A stretch of DNA of 64,000 nucleotides from Corallococcus coralloides DSM 2259 (GTDB lineage: Bacteria > Myxococcota > Myxococcia > Myxococcales > Myxococcaceae). Below the pieces are notes generated by a model that was given only the letters and a program-made list of their open reading frames with translations, searched no databases and was not told the DNA's origin. The translations under genes and the position numbers were made by a program. The stretch lies in the NCBI RefSeq assembly GCF_000255295.1, contig NC_017030.1, positions 558,001-622,000 on the forward strand, in the 5' to 3' direction. Position 1 is the stretch's first letter. Each line of letters begins with the position of its first letter. Below, piece by piece: positions 49,321 to 58,653 of this stretch.

Positions 49321-49953
49321 ATGCGCGTCCTGATGCTCACGGTGTTGTTGAACGCTGCCCCGCTTCCGTCCGGGACGGCCCCTGTGCGTGAGGGCGCGGT
49401 CATCGCGGCGGAGCCCGTGGCCGCGGAGACGCGCGCGCGGCTGCTTCGCCGGGAGGTCGCGCAGGTGGCGCTCGCGCAGGTGAAGGCTCCGGACGCCGCG
49501 TGGCAGCCGGCGCAGCGCGACTGCGCGGGCCTCATCCGCTACGCGTACCGCACGGCGTACCGGCGCGTGGCTTCCGAGCGCCTCGCCTCTCCGCTGTGGA
49601 AGGACGCGCGCGGCGGACCTTCCGACTTCGCGGACGCGGAGACGCTGATCAGCCGCAGCTTCGTTCCGCTGGGCCGGGGCGTGGATGCGCGCGAGCAGCT
49701 CCGCACCGGGGACGTGGTGGCCTTCCGCCAGGAGCACGACGCGGGCCCCGTCTTCCACCTGATGCTCGTGGTGCGCCCGGAGGATAGGGCCCACGCTCCC
49801 GCGCGCGTCGTCTACCACCCCGGTGAGGCTGGAGCGCGCGTGCGCACCGGCGTCCTGGACTCTCTTGCCACCGAGGCGCCGCTGGAGTGGCGCCCCGTGC
49901 CGGCCAACGCTTCCTTCCTCGGCTTCTTCCGCTTCAAGGAGTGGATGTCATGA
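49321..49953 (+). CDS. DUF1175 protein (YfaT-like), NlpC/P60-like signature
   Basis: A 210-residue secreted protein with a short signal peptide. The conserved block QRDCAGLIRYAYR (C68) and LRTGDVVAF...VFHLMLVV (H146) matches the DC(S/A)G(L/F) and H(V/L)xI spacing of NlpC/P60 papain-fold peptidases, which cut peptidoglycan stem peptides. This resemblance is my reading of the motifs; the assigned family (DUF1175, E. coli YfaT) has no proven activity. The stop overlaps the next ATG by ATGA, implying coupled translation. Confidence 0.8.
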   Translation: MRVLMLTVLLNAAPLPSGTAPVREGAVIAAEPVAAETRARLLRREVAQVALAQVKAPDAAWQPAQRDCAGLIRYAYRTAYRRVASERLASPLWKDARGGPSDFADAETLISRSFVPLGRGVDAREQLRTGDVVAFRQEHDAGPVFHLMLVVRPEDRAHAPARVVYHPGEAGARVRTGVLDSLATEAPLEWRPVPANASFLGFFRFKEWMS

Positions 49954-51548
49954 CGTCTCCCGTGAGCCCGCCGCCCCCCGCTGGAGGCGGAGGCAAGGGC
50001 CGCTCGTCCGCCGTGCGCATCGCGCTCATCGGCGCCATCGTCGTGGGCGTGGGCGTGGGGGCCTTCGTCATCGGCCGCAAGAGCAGCGGCGGTGGCGGCT
50101 CCGGCCCTGCCTTCTCCTCGGGTGCGCCCAAGGGCCCGCCGACCGCGGGCGCCACCGTGGAGGGCATGCCGGAGGTGTCCTCCGAGCCCACGAAGATGGA
50201 GGTGCCCGGCGCCGCGGCGCTCCCCGCCATCTGGGTGGACGTGCACTCGCCCGCGAAGGTGCGCGACGCGCTGGCGCGCAACGCGTGGCTGAAGGCGCAG
50301 TGGGAGAAGCCGCTGGGCCAGGGCTTCGCGAGCGGCTGGGCCGCGTTCCTGGGCTCCACCGGCACCGACCTCAAGGCGTCCTTCAAGGGCGCGGTGCTGG
50401 ACGTCGTCGTCGGACAGCTGCTCGACACGCCGTTCCGCACGGTGTGGTTCAGCGGCGACGCGCGCGTGGGCACGCCCGCCATCCTCGTCCCCAAGGCGAA
50501 CAAGACCGCGCAGGCGGCGTGGGACTCGCTGGACGCCGTGGCGAAGCGCGGGGAGATGGTCGCGGACAGCTGCCCCGCCGGCATGGAGAAGGCACCCGAC
50601 GGCGGCTTCCACCTGTCGCGCTGGCTCGTCGCCGAGCAGACGGTGTGGGCCGCGCGCGCGGCGGACCGGCTGGTGCTCTCTCGCCACCCGGTGGTGGTGC
50701 TCCAGGCGCTGTGCACGGCGCTGCCGGAGCTGGAGGCGGATGACGGCGCGGACGTGGAGGTGGGCTTCGACGCGAACGCCTACGGCCGCGAGGCGCAGCT
50801 CTTCACCCACGTGCTGGGCCTGGGCGAGGACACGCGGCTGCAGCTGCGCGTGGACGGTGACCGGCTGGTGGCGAAGGGCATCGCCGGGAAGGTCGGCGGG
50901 AAGTCGGTGTCCGTCGGCAAGCCCCTCTCCGACGACCTGCTCAAGCTGGTGCCCGAGGACACGCCGGTGCTGTTCGCGTTCCAGCTCACGCTGCCGGAGT
51001 CGCTGGAGCCCGCGCAGCTCAAGGCCTTCTGGAAGGACGAGGGCCGGGCCCCGATGCGCACGCGCCAGGTGGCCCTGACGTGGACGCCGCGCGGCAGCAC
51101 GTCCATGGAGCCGGAGCTGGCCCTGCTGTGGGGCGATGAGAAGGACGCGGAGGGGCTGTCCGCGCTGTTCTCCGGCGGCGCGCGGACGCTGGTGAGCACG
51201 ACGCTTTGCAAGCACGTGGTGCTGGCCACGAGCCAGCAGGAGGTCGAGCGGCTCAAGAAGGCGTGCGAGGGCCGCGCGCCCAACATGCTCAACGCCGCGG
51301 GCCCGGTGGTGGCGGGGCTGCGCGCTCCCTCCACGGTGGTGCTGGGCGTCAACATGGGGCGGCTGCTCAGCGGGCTCGCCATGGACGGCTACACGTCCGA
51401 GGCGCGCGTGGACCGCTCGTCGCCCATGCCCAAGGCGCTGCCCCCTGAAATCGAAGCGGCCCGACGCGACCTGGAGGCCCTGCCGTACCTGGGCTTCCGC
51501 GGCAACGCGCAGGGCTACGTCATGGCGTCGGAAGGATTTGGGACATGA
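49950..51548 (+). CDS. DUF2138 protein (YfaA-like)
   Basis: A 532-residue envelope protein with one N-terminal membrane anchor (VRIALIGAIVVGVGVGAFVIG, about residues 22-42), then a Gly/Ser/Pro linker and a large periplasmic domain (WVDVHSPAKVRDALARNAWLKAQW and a C-terminal EIEAARRDLEALPYLGFRG). These fit the DUF2138 family, E. coli YfaA, known only from alpha-2-macroglobulin operons. Both ends overlap neighbours by ATGA (49950 and 51545-51548). Function unknown; its constant company suggests it acts with the macroglobulin. Confidence 0.82.
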   Translation: MTSPVSPPPPAGGGGKGRSSAVRIALIGAIVVGVGVGAFVIGRKSSGGGGSGPAFSSGAPKGPPTAGATVEGMPEVSSEPTKMEVPGAAALPAIWVDVHSPAKVRDALARNAWLKAQWEKPLGQGFASGWAAFLGSTGTDLKASFKGAVLDVVVGQLLDTPFRTVWFSGDARVGTPAILVPKANKTAQAAWDSLDAVAKRGEMVADSCPAGMEKAPDGGFHLSRWLVAEQTVWAARAADRLVLSRHPVVVLQALCTALPELEADDGADVEVGFDANAYGREAQLFTHVLGLGEDTRLQLRVDGDRLVAKGIAGKVGGKSVSVGKPLSDDLLKLVPEDTPVLFAFQLTLPESLEPAQLKAFWKDEGRAPMRTRQVALTWTPRGSTSMEPELALLWGDEKDAEGLSALFSGGARTLVSTTLCKHVVLATSQQEVERLKKACEGRAPNMLNAAGPVVAGLRAPSTVVLGVNMGRLLSGLAMDGYTSEARVDRSSPMPKALPPEIEAARRDLEALPYLGFRGNAQGYVMASEGFGT

Positions 51549-54500
51549 AGACCTCCGTGCGTTTCGCGGCCCTGGCCGCGCTCCTGTTGTCCGGCCTGGC
51601 GCTGGCCAAGCCGCTCTACATCACCGTCCCCCGCTCCTACGGCAGCAGTGAGCCGGTGGCCGTGGATGTCGCCTTCGAGGACAAGGGCCCCGTGGAGCTG
51701 CGCGTGCTCCAGCCCGCGAACCTGGACGCGTTCATCCGCGCGCAGGGCGACCTGCGGCGCGCGTACGAGACGCCGCCCACGCTGCTCAACCCGGGCCGGG
51801 GCCTGAGCCGCGGCCTCAACGCGGTGCGCTCGCCGGGCATCGTGCTGATGGAGGCGCTGTCGCCCGACTTCCGCCAGGAGGTGGGCACGTCGCTGCCGCC
51901 GCCGCCGGGGGAGTCCTCGTCCGGCGAGCCGCTGGCGAAGGTGGCGGAAGGGCCGGAGAAGCTGGTGGGCACGCCGCCGGGCTTCTCCGTGGTGCGCAGC
52001 CAGTGGCTCAACCTGGACCTGGGCGGCGCCGACCGGGACTTCAACGTGCCGGGCTTCGACACAGGCGACAGGAGCAGCGGCTTCCAGGAGCGCCGCGTGC
52101 TGCTCGCGCCGCTGCCCGCGGGCACCTACGTGCTCCAGTTGGTGCAGGGCCGGGTGGAGGGGCAGGTGGTGCTCGTCGTCAGCGACGTCACCGTGCAGCT
52201 CAAGCAGACCGACGGCCAGGTGCTGGTGCGCGTGGCGGGACGGGACCAGCAGCCGCGCGCGGGGGCGCAGGTGCAGGTGTACCTGCCCACGGGCAAGGGC
52301 CCCACGGGCACCACGGACGACAAGGGCGAGGTGACGCTGGCGGTGACGGAGCCGCGCATCATCGCGACGGTGACGGCCGGCAAGGACACGGCCATCGTGG
52401 ACACGGACTTCTACTCCACGCTGGCGGTGGCGCCGGACGTGTTCATCTACAGCGACCGGCCCATCTACAAGCCGGGCAACGAGGTGAAATTCCGCGGGCT
52501 CGTCCGTCAGCCGGACACGTTCCTCGCGCGGCTCTTCACGCCGAAGAAGCGCGACGTGCGCGTGAAGCTGGTGTCGCAGGAGGGCCGCGCCATCACCACG
52601 CGCGCGGCGGTGGATGAGTTCGGTGCGTTCAACGGCACGCTGAAGGTGCCGGAGGACCTGGGCACGGGCGTGCTGCGCATCGAGGCGGACCTGGACGAGC
52701 ACCCCCACCAGGGCGAGGCGCGCGTGCAGGACTACGTGAAGCCCACGTTCTACCTGGAGGTGCAGCCCGCGTCGGAGACGGTGGTGCCCGGCCAGACGGT
52801 GAGCGTGACGGTGCGCGCGCGGCGCTACGCGGGCGGCGTGCCCAAGAGCGCGAAGTACGAGGTGTTCCTCTACCGCAGCCTGCTGGACGCGCCCGCGTGG
52901 GTGGACGACTCCGGCCGCGGCGGCCAGGGCAGCGCGGTGACGTACGGCAGCGCCTCCAGCAGCGAGGGCAAGCTGAGCGTGCCGGAGCGGCTGTACTCGT
53001 CCGTCGCGGAGCGCCAGGCCACGGACGACCCGTGGTCCTCCGCCAGCGAGTTCGACGCGGACGGCGAGGCCCAGGTGGAGGTCGCCGTGCCTCCGCTCGG
53101 CGCGGGTGAGGACCGGCTGCCGTACCGCTACAGCCTCACCGTGCGCGCGCGGGATGATCAGGAGACGTTCGCCACCGGCACCGCCGCCTTCTTCCTGTCG
53201 AAGGTGGAGGTGCTGGGCGTGGCGCGGTTCTCCGACGCGGTGGTGCAGAAGGGCTCGGACGCGCAGCTGTCCGTGCGCGCCACCACGCTGTCCGGCAAGG
53301 GCTACGGCGTCACCACGGGCGAGGTGGACTTCGTGCTGGTCCGCGCGGACGGCAGCGAGAAGACGCTGGGCACGCAGACCTTCACCACGCAGCAGGACGG
53401 CACGTCGCGGCAGAAGGTGCCCACCACCGACGTGGGCCGGGTGGTCGCTCGCGTGACGGTGAAGGACAAGAAGGGTGAGAAGTGGGAGGGCGAGGAGTCG
53501 CTGCTCGTCATCGGCGGCGCGGACGAGCCCGTGGCGCAGGTGCCCAACCTCACGCTCGCGTCGCTGTCCGGCACGCTGGAGCCGGGGGACAGCGCGAAGC
53601 TGGTGGCGCTCATGCCGGACGGCTGGGGCCAGGGCGGCAAGGACGCGGGGCCCGTGTGGGTGACGCTGACGGGCGCGAGCCTGTACGGCACCTCGGTGGT
53701 GCAGCTGAAGGGCCGCACGCTGGTGCACTCCTTCCCGGTGGAGAAGCGCTTCGGCAGCGCGGTGTACGCGTCCGTGGCGTACCCCACGGCGACGGGCCGC
53801 TGGGAGGAGCGCACGGTGGCGTTCCGCGTGGTGCCCAAGGAGCGCACGCTCACGGTGGCGTTGCAGCCTCGCCGCGCGGAGGCGCTGCCGCTCACGGAGC
53901 AGGCCATCGACGTGCGCGTCACCGACAGCGACGGCAACGGCGTGTCCGCGCAGCTGTCCGTGGGCGTGGTGGACAAGGCCGTCTACGCCATCCAGTCCGA
54001 GTTCCGCCCCGGCGTGCTGGACTTCTTCTATCCGCCGGCGCGCGACAACGTGACGAACTTCTACTCGGCGGAGTTCCAGGGCTACGGCTACGGCGAGCAG
54101 CTGGCGCGCAAGATGGCGGGGCTGCCCGACCACGCGTTCGCGTCCATCAAGCCGCCCAGCCGCAACGCGAAGGACCTGGAGAAGGACACAGCGCACTGGG
54201 ACCCGGCGGTGGTCACGGACCGGGACGGACGCGCGACGGTGCGCTTCACGCTTCCCTCCAACCAGACGCTGTGGGTGGTGACGGCGGTGGCGGCGGACAC
54301 GTCCGGCCGCTTCGGTGAGGGCACGGCGGAGTTCGCCACGCGTGGCGGGCTGAACGTCTACGCGGCGCTGCCGCAGTTCCTGCGCGAGGGCGACGAGGCG
54401 CTCGCGTCCGTGCGGCTGGCCGCGGGCACGAAGTCCAAGGGCAGCCAGGTGCTGGACGTGCGGCTGCAGCCCGGCGGCGCGCTCCAGGCGGAGGCGCTCC

Positions 54501-56260
54501 AGCGCAAGGTGGAGCTGGGCGAGGGCGGCGAGCAGGTGGTGCCGGTGACGCTGCACGCGGCGAAGACGGGCCCGGCGGAGCTCTCCGTGGACGTGGTGGG
54601 CGGGAAGGATCCGCTGCGCGACCTGAAGCGCTTCGACGTGGCGCCGGCCGCCGTGGAGGACGCGGTGCAGGTGAGCGCATGGGGCGGTGGCGCGCTGTCG
54701 CTGGAGGCGCCGGAGGCGTCCGCGTTGACGCGCGTGGAGCTGGTGCTCCAGCCGTCCACGGTGGACGCGGCGCTCACCAACGTGCGCGAGCTGCTCACGT
54801 ATCCGTACGGGTGCCTGGAGCAGCTCGTCTCCACGACGGTGCCCAACGTGGCGGTGTACCAGGTGCTCCAGAAGGCGGGCGCGCTGGACAAGCTGGACCC
54901 GGACTCGCAGGCGTTGCTGGCGGAGGCGCGCAGCCGCTCCGTGCAGGGCACGGCCCGCATCCTGGGGCTCGCGGTGAAGGGCGGTGGCTTCACCTGGTTC
55001 GGCGGCTACAGCGAACCCAGCCTGCCGCTCACGCTCATCGCGCTGGACGGCCTGGCGTACGCGTCCGAGGCGGGGCTGGTGGACCGCGACGACGCGCGCA
55101 TCCAGGAGAGCGCGAAGTGGCTGGAGGCGCAGGAGAACCTGTCGCCGGAGTACGACGCGACGCGCGCCTACGTGCTGGCGCGTCTGCAGGGTCCGCGTCA
55201 GGCGGCGCGGGTGCGTGCGCTGGTGGAGGCCGCGAAGCCGGGGGATTTGTATCCGCTGGCGCTCGCGGTGCTGGCCGCGGAGAAGACGGGCGTGATGAAG
55301 GAGCCCGGCCTCCAGGGGCGCATCCAGGGGCTGGTGAAGGAGAGCGGCGAGGGCTTCGCGAAGCTCGCGGGGCTCCGGGGTGAAGCGGAGACGTCCGAGG
55401 CGTTCTACCGCTTCCCGCTGCGGCGCGTGGGCCTCACCGCCATCACCGCGCACGCGGCGTCGTTCGGGTCGCTGGATGTCACGCGCGCGCGCAAACGCAT
55501 CCTGGAGATGCTGAGCGAGCCGGGCCTGTCCACCTTCGACCGGAGCACGGCGCTGTTGCACTCGCTCTGGCTGGTGGAGCGGGACGCGAAGGCGTTCAAG
55601 GGCATGGCGCAGCCGGAGGTGAAGGGCGCTTCGGCGCCGGTGAAGTTCTCGGCGCGCGGCATGGGCCTGGTCGCCACGCTGCCGGCGGGGACTCGCACGG
55701 TGGACGTGGGCGGCTTCGACGGTGTGGCCACGCTGCGTGCCGCCGCGATGACGCCGCTCAAGAGCGTGCAGCCGCGCGTGAACGGGATGTCCGTGGAGCG
55801 CGCGTACTACGTGCTGCGCGAGGGCGGGAAGGTGAGGCTGGACGCGGGCGCTTCCGTGACGCAGGGCGAGGAGGTCTACGTGGAGCTGACGCTGGACGCG
55901 CGCGGGGAGAACCGGGCGCGCTCGGCGTACTACGTGGTGGAGGACGCGGTGCCGGCGGGCTTCGTTCCGCTCCAGGAGGACAAGGTCTTCCGCGGTCCGC
56001 CGCACTCGCTGCCGCTGGCTCCGGAGGCGCTCAAGCGCCGGCAGCTGGACCCCATGCACGCGACGTTCTTCTTCGAGGAGCCGGCGTGGTGGAGCGACAG
56101 CCCGCGCACGGTGGGCTACGTGATGCGCGCGCAGTTCGCGGGCACGTTCGCGGCGCCGCCCGCGACCATCGAGGACATGTACTCGGCGCGCATCCGGGGC
56201 CGCACGGCTTCGGACGTGTTGAAGGTGGTGCCCTCGAAGACGTCCGTGAGTGACCTGTAG
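51545..56260 (+). CDS. Bacterial alpha-2-macroglobulin with thioester motif (YfaS-like)
   Basis: A 1571-residue exported protease inhibitor. A Sec signal peptide (LAALLLSGLALA) without lipobox suggests a soluble periplasmic or secreted form. Macroglobulin beta-domains run through the first half (DRPIYKPGNEVKFRGLVR marks MG2), a bait-like region follows, then an ANATO-free alpha-2-macroglobulin core (GRATVRFTLPSNQTLWVVTAVAADTSGRFG). The thioester domain has YPYGCLEQ, with C1090 and Q1093 set to form the covalent trap, in an alpha-helical repeat region. The C-terminal receptor-like domain closes. In the family, cleavage of the bait by an attacking protease frees the thioester, which bonds to the enzyme. 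Embedded in a translationally coupled yfa-like operon. Confidence 0.92.
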   Translation: MKTSVRFAALAALLLSGLALAKPLYITVPRSYGSSEPVAVDVAFEDKGPVELRVLQPANLDAFIRAQGDLRRAYETPPTLLNPGRGLSRGLNAVRSPGIVLMEALSPDFRQEVGTSLPPPPGESSSGEPLAKVAEGPEKLVGTPPGFSVVRSQWLNLDLGGADRDFNVPGFDTGDRSSGFQERRVLLAPLPAGTYVLQLVQGRVEGQVVLVVSDVTVQLKQTDGQVLVRVAGRDQQPRAGAQVQVYLPTGKGPTGTTDDKGEVTLAVTEPRIIATVTAGKDTAIVDTDFYSTLAVAPDVFIYSDRPIYKPGNEVKFRGLVRQPDTFLARLFTPKKRDVRVKLVSQEGRAITTRAAVDEFGAFNGTLKVPEDLGTGVLRIEADLDEHPHQGEARVQDYVKPTFYLEVQPASETVVPGQTVSVTVRARRYAGGVPKSAKYEVFLYRSLLDAPAWVDDSGRGGQGSAVTYGSASSSEGKLSVPERLYSSVAERQATDDPWSSASEFDADGEAQVEVAVPPLGAGEDRLPYRYSLTVRARDDQETFATGTAAFFLSKVEVLGVARFSDAVVQKGSDAQLSVRATTLSGKGYGVTTGEVDFVLVRADGSEKTLGTQTFTTQQDGTSRQKVPTTDVGRVVARVTVKDKKGEKWEGEESLLVIGGADEPVAQVPNLTLASLSGTLEPGDSAKLVALMPDGWGQGGKDAGPVWVTLTGASLYGTSVVQLKGRTLVHSFPVEKRFGSAVYASVAYPTATGRWEERTVAFRVVPKERTLTVALQPRRAEALPLTEQAIDVRVTDSDGNGVSAQLSVGVVDKAVYAIQSEFRPGVLDFFYPPARDNVTNFYSAEFQGYGYGEQLARKMAGLPDHAFASIKPPSRNAKDLEKDTAHWDPAVVTDRDGRATVRFTLPSNQTLWVVTAVAADTSGRFGEGTAEFATRGGLNVYAALPQFLREGDEALASVRLAAGTKSKGSQVLDVRLQPGGALQAEALQRKVELGEGGEQVVPVTLHAAKTGPAELSVDVVGGKDPLRDLKRFDVAPAAVEDAVQVSAWGGGALSLEAPEASALTRVELVLQPSTVDAALTNVRELLTYPYGCLEQLVSTTVPNVAVYQVLQKAGALDKLDPDSQALLAEARSRSVQGTARILGLAVKGGGFTWFGGYSEPSLPLTLIALDGLAYASEAGLVDRDDARIQESAKWLEAQENLSPEYDATRAYVLARLQGPRQAARVRALVEAAKPGDLYPLALAVLAAEKTGVMKEPGLQGRIQGLVKESGEGFAKLAGLRGEAETSEAFYRFPLRRVGLTAITAHAASFGSLDVTRARKRILEMLSEPGLSTFDRSTALLHSLWLVERDAKAFKGMAQPEVKGASAPVKFSARGMGLVATLPAGTRTVDVGGFDGVATLRAAAMTPLKSVQPRVNGMSVERAYYVLREGGKVRLDAGASVTQGEEVYVELTLDARGENRARSAYYVVEDAVPAGFVPLQEDKVFRGPPHSLPLAPEALKRRQLDPMHATFFFEEPAWWSDSPRTVGYVMRAQFAGTFAAPPATIEDMYSARIRGRTASDVLKVVPSKTSVSDL

Positions 56261-56263
56261 CCC

Positions 56264-58513
56264 ATGGGGTGGGCCGTCGCCGTCGCCGTGTTGTTGTCGG
56301 CTTCGCCCACCTTCGTCACGCGGGGGGATGTGACGCCCGAGGCGGACCTGCGCCGCGAGGCCCAGGCTGCCTGGACGTCACTGGAAGCGCAGTACACGGC
56401 GCAGGCGGGAGGCCTTCCGACGAGGGCCCCCGCCACCGTGACGCTCCAGAAGGGCACGTCGCTGTCTCCCGAGCGCAACGCGCAGGGGCGGCCCGGCGTG
56501 GTGGAGCTGCGGCAGAACACGCCCGGCGTGCTGGACGCGAGGATGCGCACGGCGCTGCGGCACGAGCTGGCGCATCAGCTGCTGTGGTGGGCCTGTCCCG
56601 CGTCCAGCGAGGACCGGCTCTTCCACGAAGCCTTCGCGCTGACGGTGAGCGGCGAGCTGCCCGCGTGGCGCGACGGTCCCTATCAATCGCTGTCGCGCGC
56701 GGCGAAGGAAGTGGCGAGCGCACCGGCGGTGGACACCTCGCGAGCGAGAAGGGGACTCGCGCGCATCCTGGGAGAGCACACCGGGTTTCCCGCCGCGCTG
56801 ACGCGCCGGCTGCGCCAGTGTCATGACGGAGCGCGGTGGGCCATGCCCCTGACGGTGGAGGAGCTGGCGGACGTGGCAGTGCTCGCGCCCGAGGCGGCCA
56901 CGGTGGTGGTGAGCCGGCACTCGGGAGAGGTGCTGTTCTCGGAGGGCGACGTGCGCCGCGCGGTACCCTACGGCTCCGCGCTCAAGCCGTTCCTGTACGC
57001 GGCGGGGACGGCTCTTGTTTCGAACTCCGATGCGCCACCGCTGCTCGCGCCGCGCAGAGGCGTGCAGGAGTGGGCTTGCGGCGCGGGCCTGCCTCCGAAG
57101 GTGGATGCGCGGCTCGCGCTCCTGCGCTCATGCAACGGCTGGTTCCTGGACTGGGAGGCCACGGGCCTCGCGCCGAAGGCCTTCGGTGTCTGGGGCCCCG
57201 TGCTGTCCGCCGTGGGCCTCACCGGCCTGCCCTTGGACATGACGGAGGCCATCGGGCTCCGCTCTGCCCATGGCCTGTCTCCGTGGGGCATGGCTCAGGC
57301 GTACCGGCTGCTCGCGGAGGCGCGACCGGACGTGCTCGGGCTCCTCACCGGCAATGTGGATGAAGGCACGCTCAGCGGCCTCTCCACGTCCAAGGCCCTC
57401 AAGGGCGTCGCCACCAAGACGGGCACCGTGCGCGACGCCGCGAGTCACCCCCAGTTCGGATGGATCGCCGCCGTGGACGCGGACCTCGTCGCCGTCATCG
57501 TGCGGCCCGGCAAGATGCCCCGGCACTTCGTGGATGAGCTCCCCGCGCTCCTCACCCGCGTGCGCCGTCAGGCGGGATTGGACGCCGCACGCGTGCAGGT
57601 GCTCGGCCTGCTGCCCTCCGCGACCGTGGAGGCCCGCTGCTCGGGCGCGGGCTTCTCGTTGGACGACGGCACTCCGCGCGCCGCGCCGCCGGACTTCTCG
57701 CGCCTGGACGCGCTCACCTCGAAGGGCCCCGCTGTCTGCCTGGGCAGTCCTTGGCGCGTGCGCTTCCCGGACGGCCCCGACGGTGGCCGCGACTACGCGG
57801 GCGTCTTCACCTGGTCCACGCCTCCGCCGTACCGCCCACCACCCGGCGTGCCCACCACCCCCAGCGCCCTCAAGGCCCGGCGCGGCTCCGACTTCGTCTT
57901 CCGCACCACGCGCGTGCAGTACACCGCCGGCGTCGTCGCCGCCGAGGACGTCACGCTCCAGGGCGAAGCCCGCGTCGCCCTGGCCCGCGTCGCCGCGCAC
58001 AACGAGCGCCATGCCGACACCCGCCACTCCGGCCGCGCCCTCTGCGACACCACCCACTGTCAGGCCTTCCGCGGCACCGTGCGCATCCGTCCGGAAGAGT
58101 CCCGCGCGCTCCAGCTTCCGCCCCTGAAGTGGGACGCCTGGCTCACCTTCTCGCAGGGCGGCGCCACCCCTTGGCGCGAAGTCCGCACCCGCTCGGAGGT
58201 GGAGGCCCTGCTGGGCACGAACCTCGTCTCCCTGCGCTTCGAGTCCGGCCGCGTGCGCTACCTGCGCACCGAAGGCACCCCCGCCGCCCCTTACGAGGAC
58301 GCGCGCTCCCTCCCGTGCGACACGCTGCGCGCCGGGCTGAAGCTCCCCTCCTGCCCCCAGCGCGCCTCCTTCGACGGACCCCAGGTCCGCTTCGAAGGTC
58401 AGGGCCGGGGCCACGGCGAAGGCCTGGACGTCGAAGCCGCCAAGGCCAGTCCCGGCCTCTCCAGCGATGCCCTCCTGGAGCATGCTTACGGCACCCGGCC
58501 TCCCACCCCCTGA
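56264..58513 (+). CDS. DUF2300 (YfaQ-like) protein with HExxH, penicillin-binding triad and SpoIID-like end
   Basis: A 749-residue secreted protein 3 nt after the macroglobulin. A signal peptide opens it. Residues ~25-190: a zincin-like segment with RHELAHQL (H100-E-L-A-H104) and E122 in FHEAFAL. Residues ~200-430: a serine-transpeptidase-like domain with complete motifs in order and plausible spacing, GSALKPFLYA (SxxK, S238-K241), SCNGW (SxN, S289-N291) and KTGT (K385), closely resembling penicillin-binding protein PbpC. C-terminal third: a SpoIID/LytB-like region ending RGHGEGLDVEAAKA, like the GHGxGxxQxGA motif of glycan-strand lytic enzymes. E. coli YfaQ (DUF2300) is the operon counterpart. 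Suggested role: peptidoglycan remodelling or repair linked to the macroglobulin. Confidence 0.8.
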   Translation: MGWAVAVAVLLSASPTFVTRGDVTPEADLRREAQAAWTSLEAQYTAQAGGLPTRAPATVTLQKGTSLSPERNAQGRPGVVELRQNTPGVLDARMRTALRHELAHQLLWWACPASSEDRLFHEAFALTVSGELPAWRDGPYQSLSRAAKEVASAPAVDTSRARRGLARILGEHTGFPAALTRRLRQCHDGARWAMPLTVEELADVAVLAPEAATVVVSRHSGEVLFSEGDVRRAVPYGSALKPFLYAAGTALVSNSDAPPLLAPRRGVQEWACGAGLPPKVDARLALLRSCNGWFLDWEATGLAPKAFGVWGPVLSAVGLTGLPLDMTEAIGLRSAHGLSPWGMAQAYRLLAEARPDVLGLLTGNVDEGTLSGLSTSKALKGVATKTGTVRDAASHPQFGWIAAVDADLVAVIVRPGKMPRHFVDELPALLTRVRRQAGLDAARVQVLGLLPSATVEARCSGAGFSLDDGTPRAAPPDFSRLDALTSKGPAVCLGSPWRVRFPDGPDGGRDYAGVFTWSTPPPYRPPPGVPTTPSALKARRGSDFVFRTTRVQYTAGVVAAEDVTLQGEARVALARVAAHNERHADTRHSGRALCDTTHCQAFRGTVRIRPEESRALQLPPLKWDAWLTFSQGGATPWREVRTRSEVEALLGTNLVSLRFESGRVRYLRTEGTPAAPYEDARSLPCDTLRAGLKLPSCPQRASFDGPQVRFEGQGRGHGEGLDVEAAKASPGLSSDALLEHAYGTRPPTP

Positions 58514-58559
58514 GTCCCCCCAGCCGTACCCCCACCCAGACCTACCGGGTTTCCCGTCA

Positions 58560-58653
58560 CCCACTCGGGAAACCACGAAAAACGTGCTGACACGAGGAGA
58601 AAATCACAATTACTATGTAAGAATACCGTAGCGCTGTTTGGTTTGAGGGGCCA
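58560..58653 (+). promoter_or_regulatory. AT-rich promoter-like stretch
   Basis: The run aaaatcacaattactatgtaagaatacc (58601-58628, in part) is the most AT-rich segment for many kilobases and lies just before an isolated gene. Probable promoter; exact boxes cannot be assigned. Confidence 0.35.

Noticed and set aside
51515..56059. A 1514-codon open frame on the minus strand opposite the alpha-2-macroglobulin gene
   Set aside because: It is rich in His, Arg, Val and Leu with no domain motifs, and lies exactly opposite a motif-complete gene. Long antisense frames are expected in GC-rich coding DNA.
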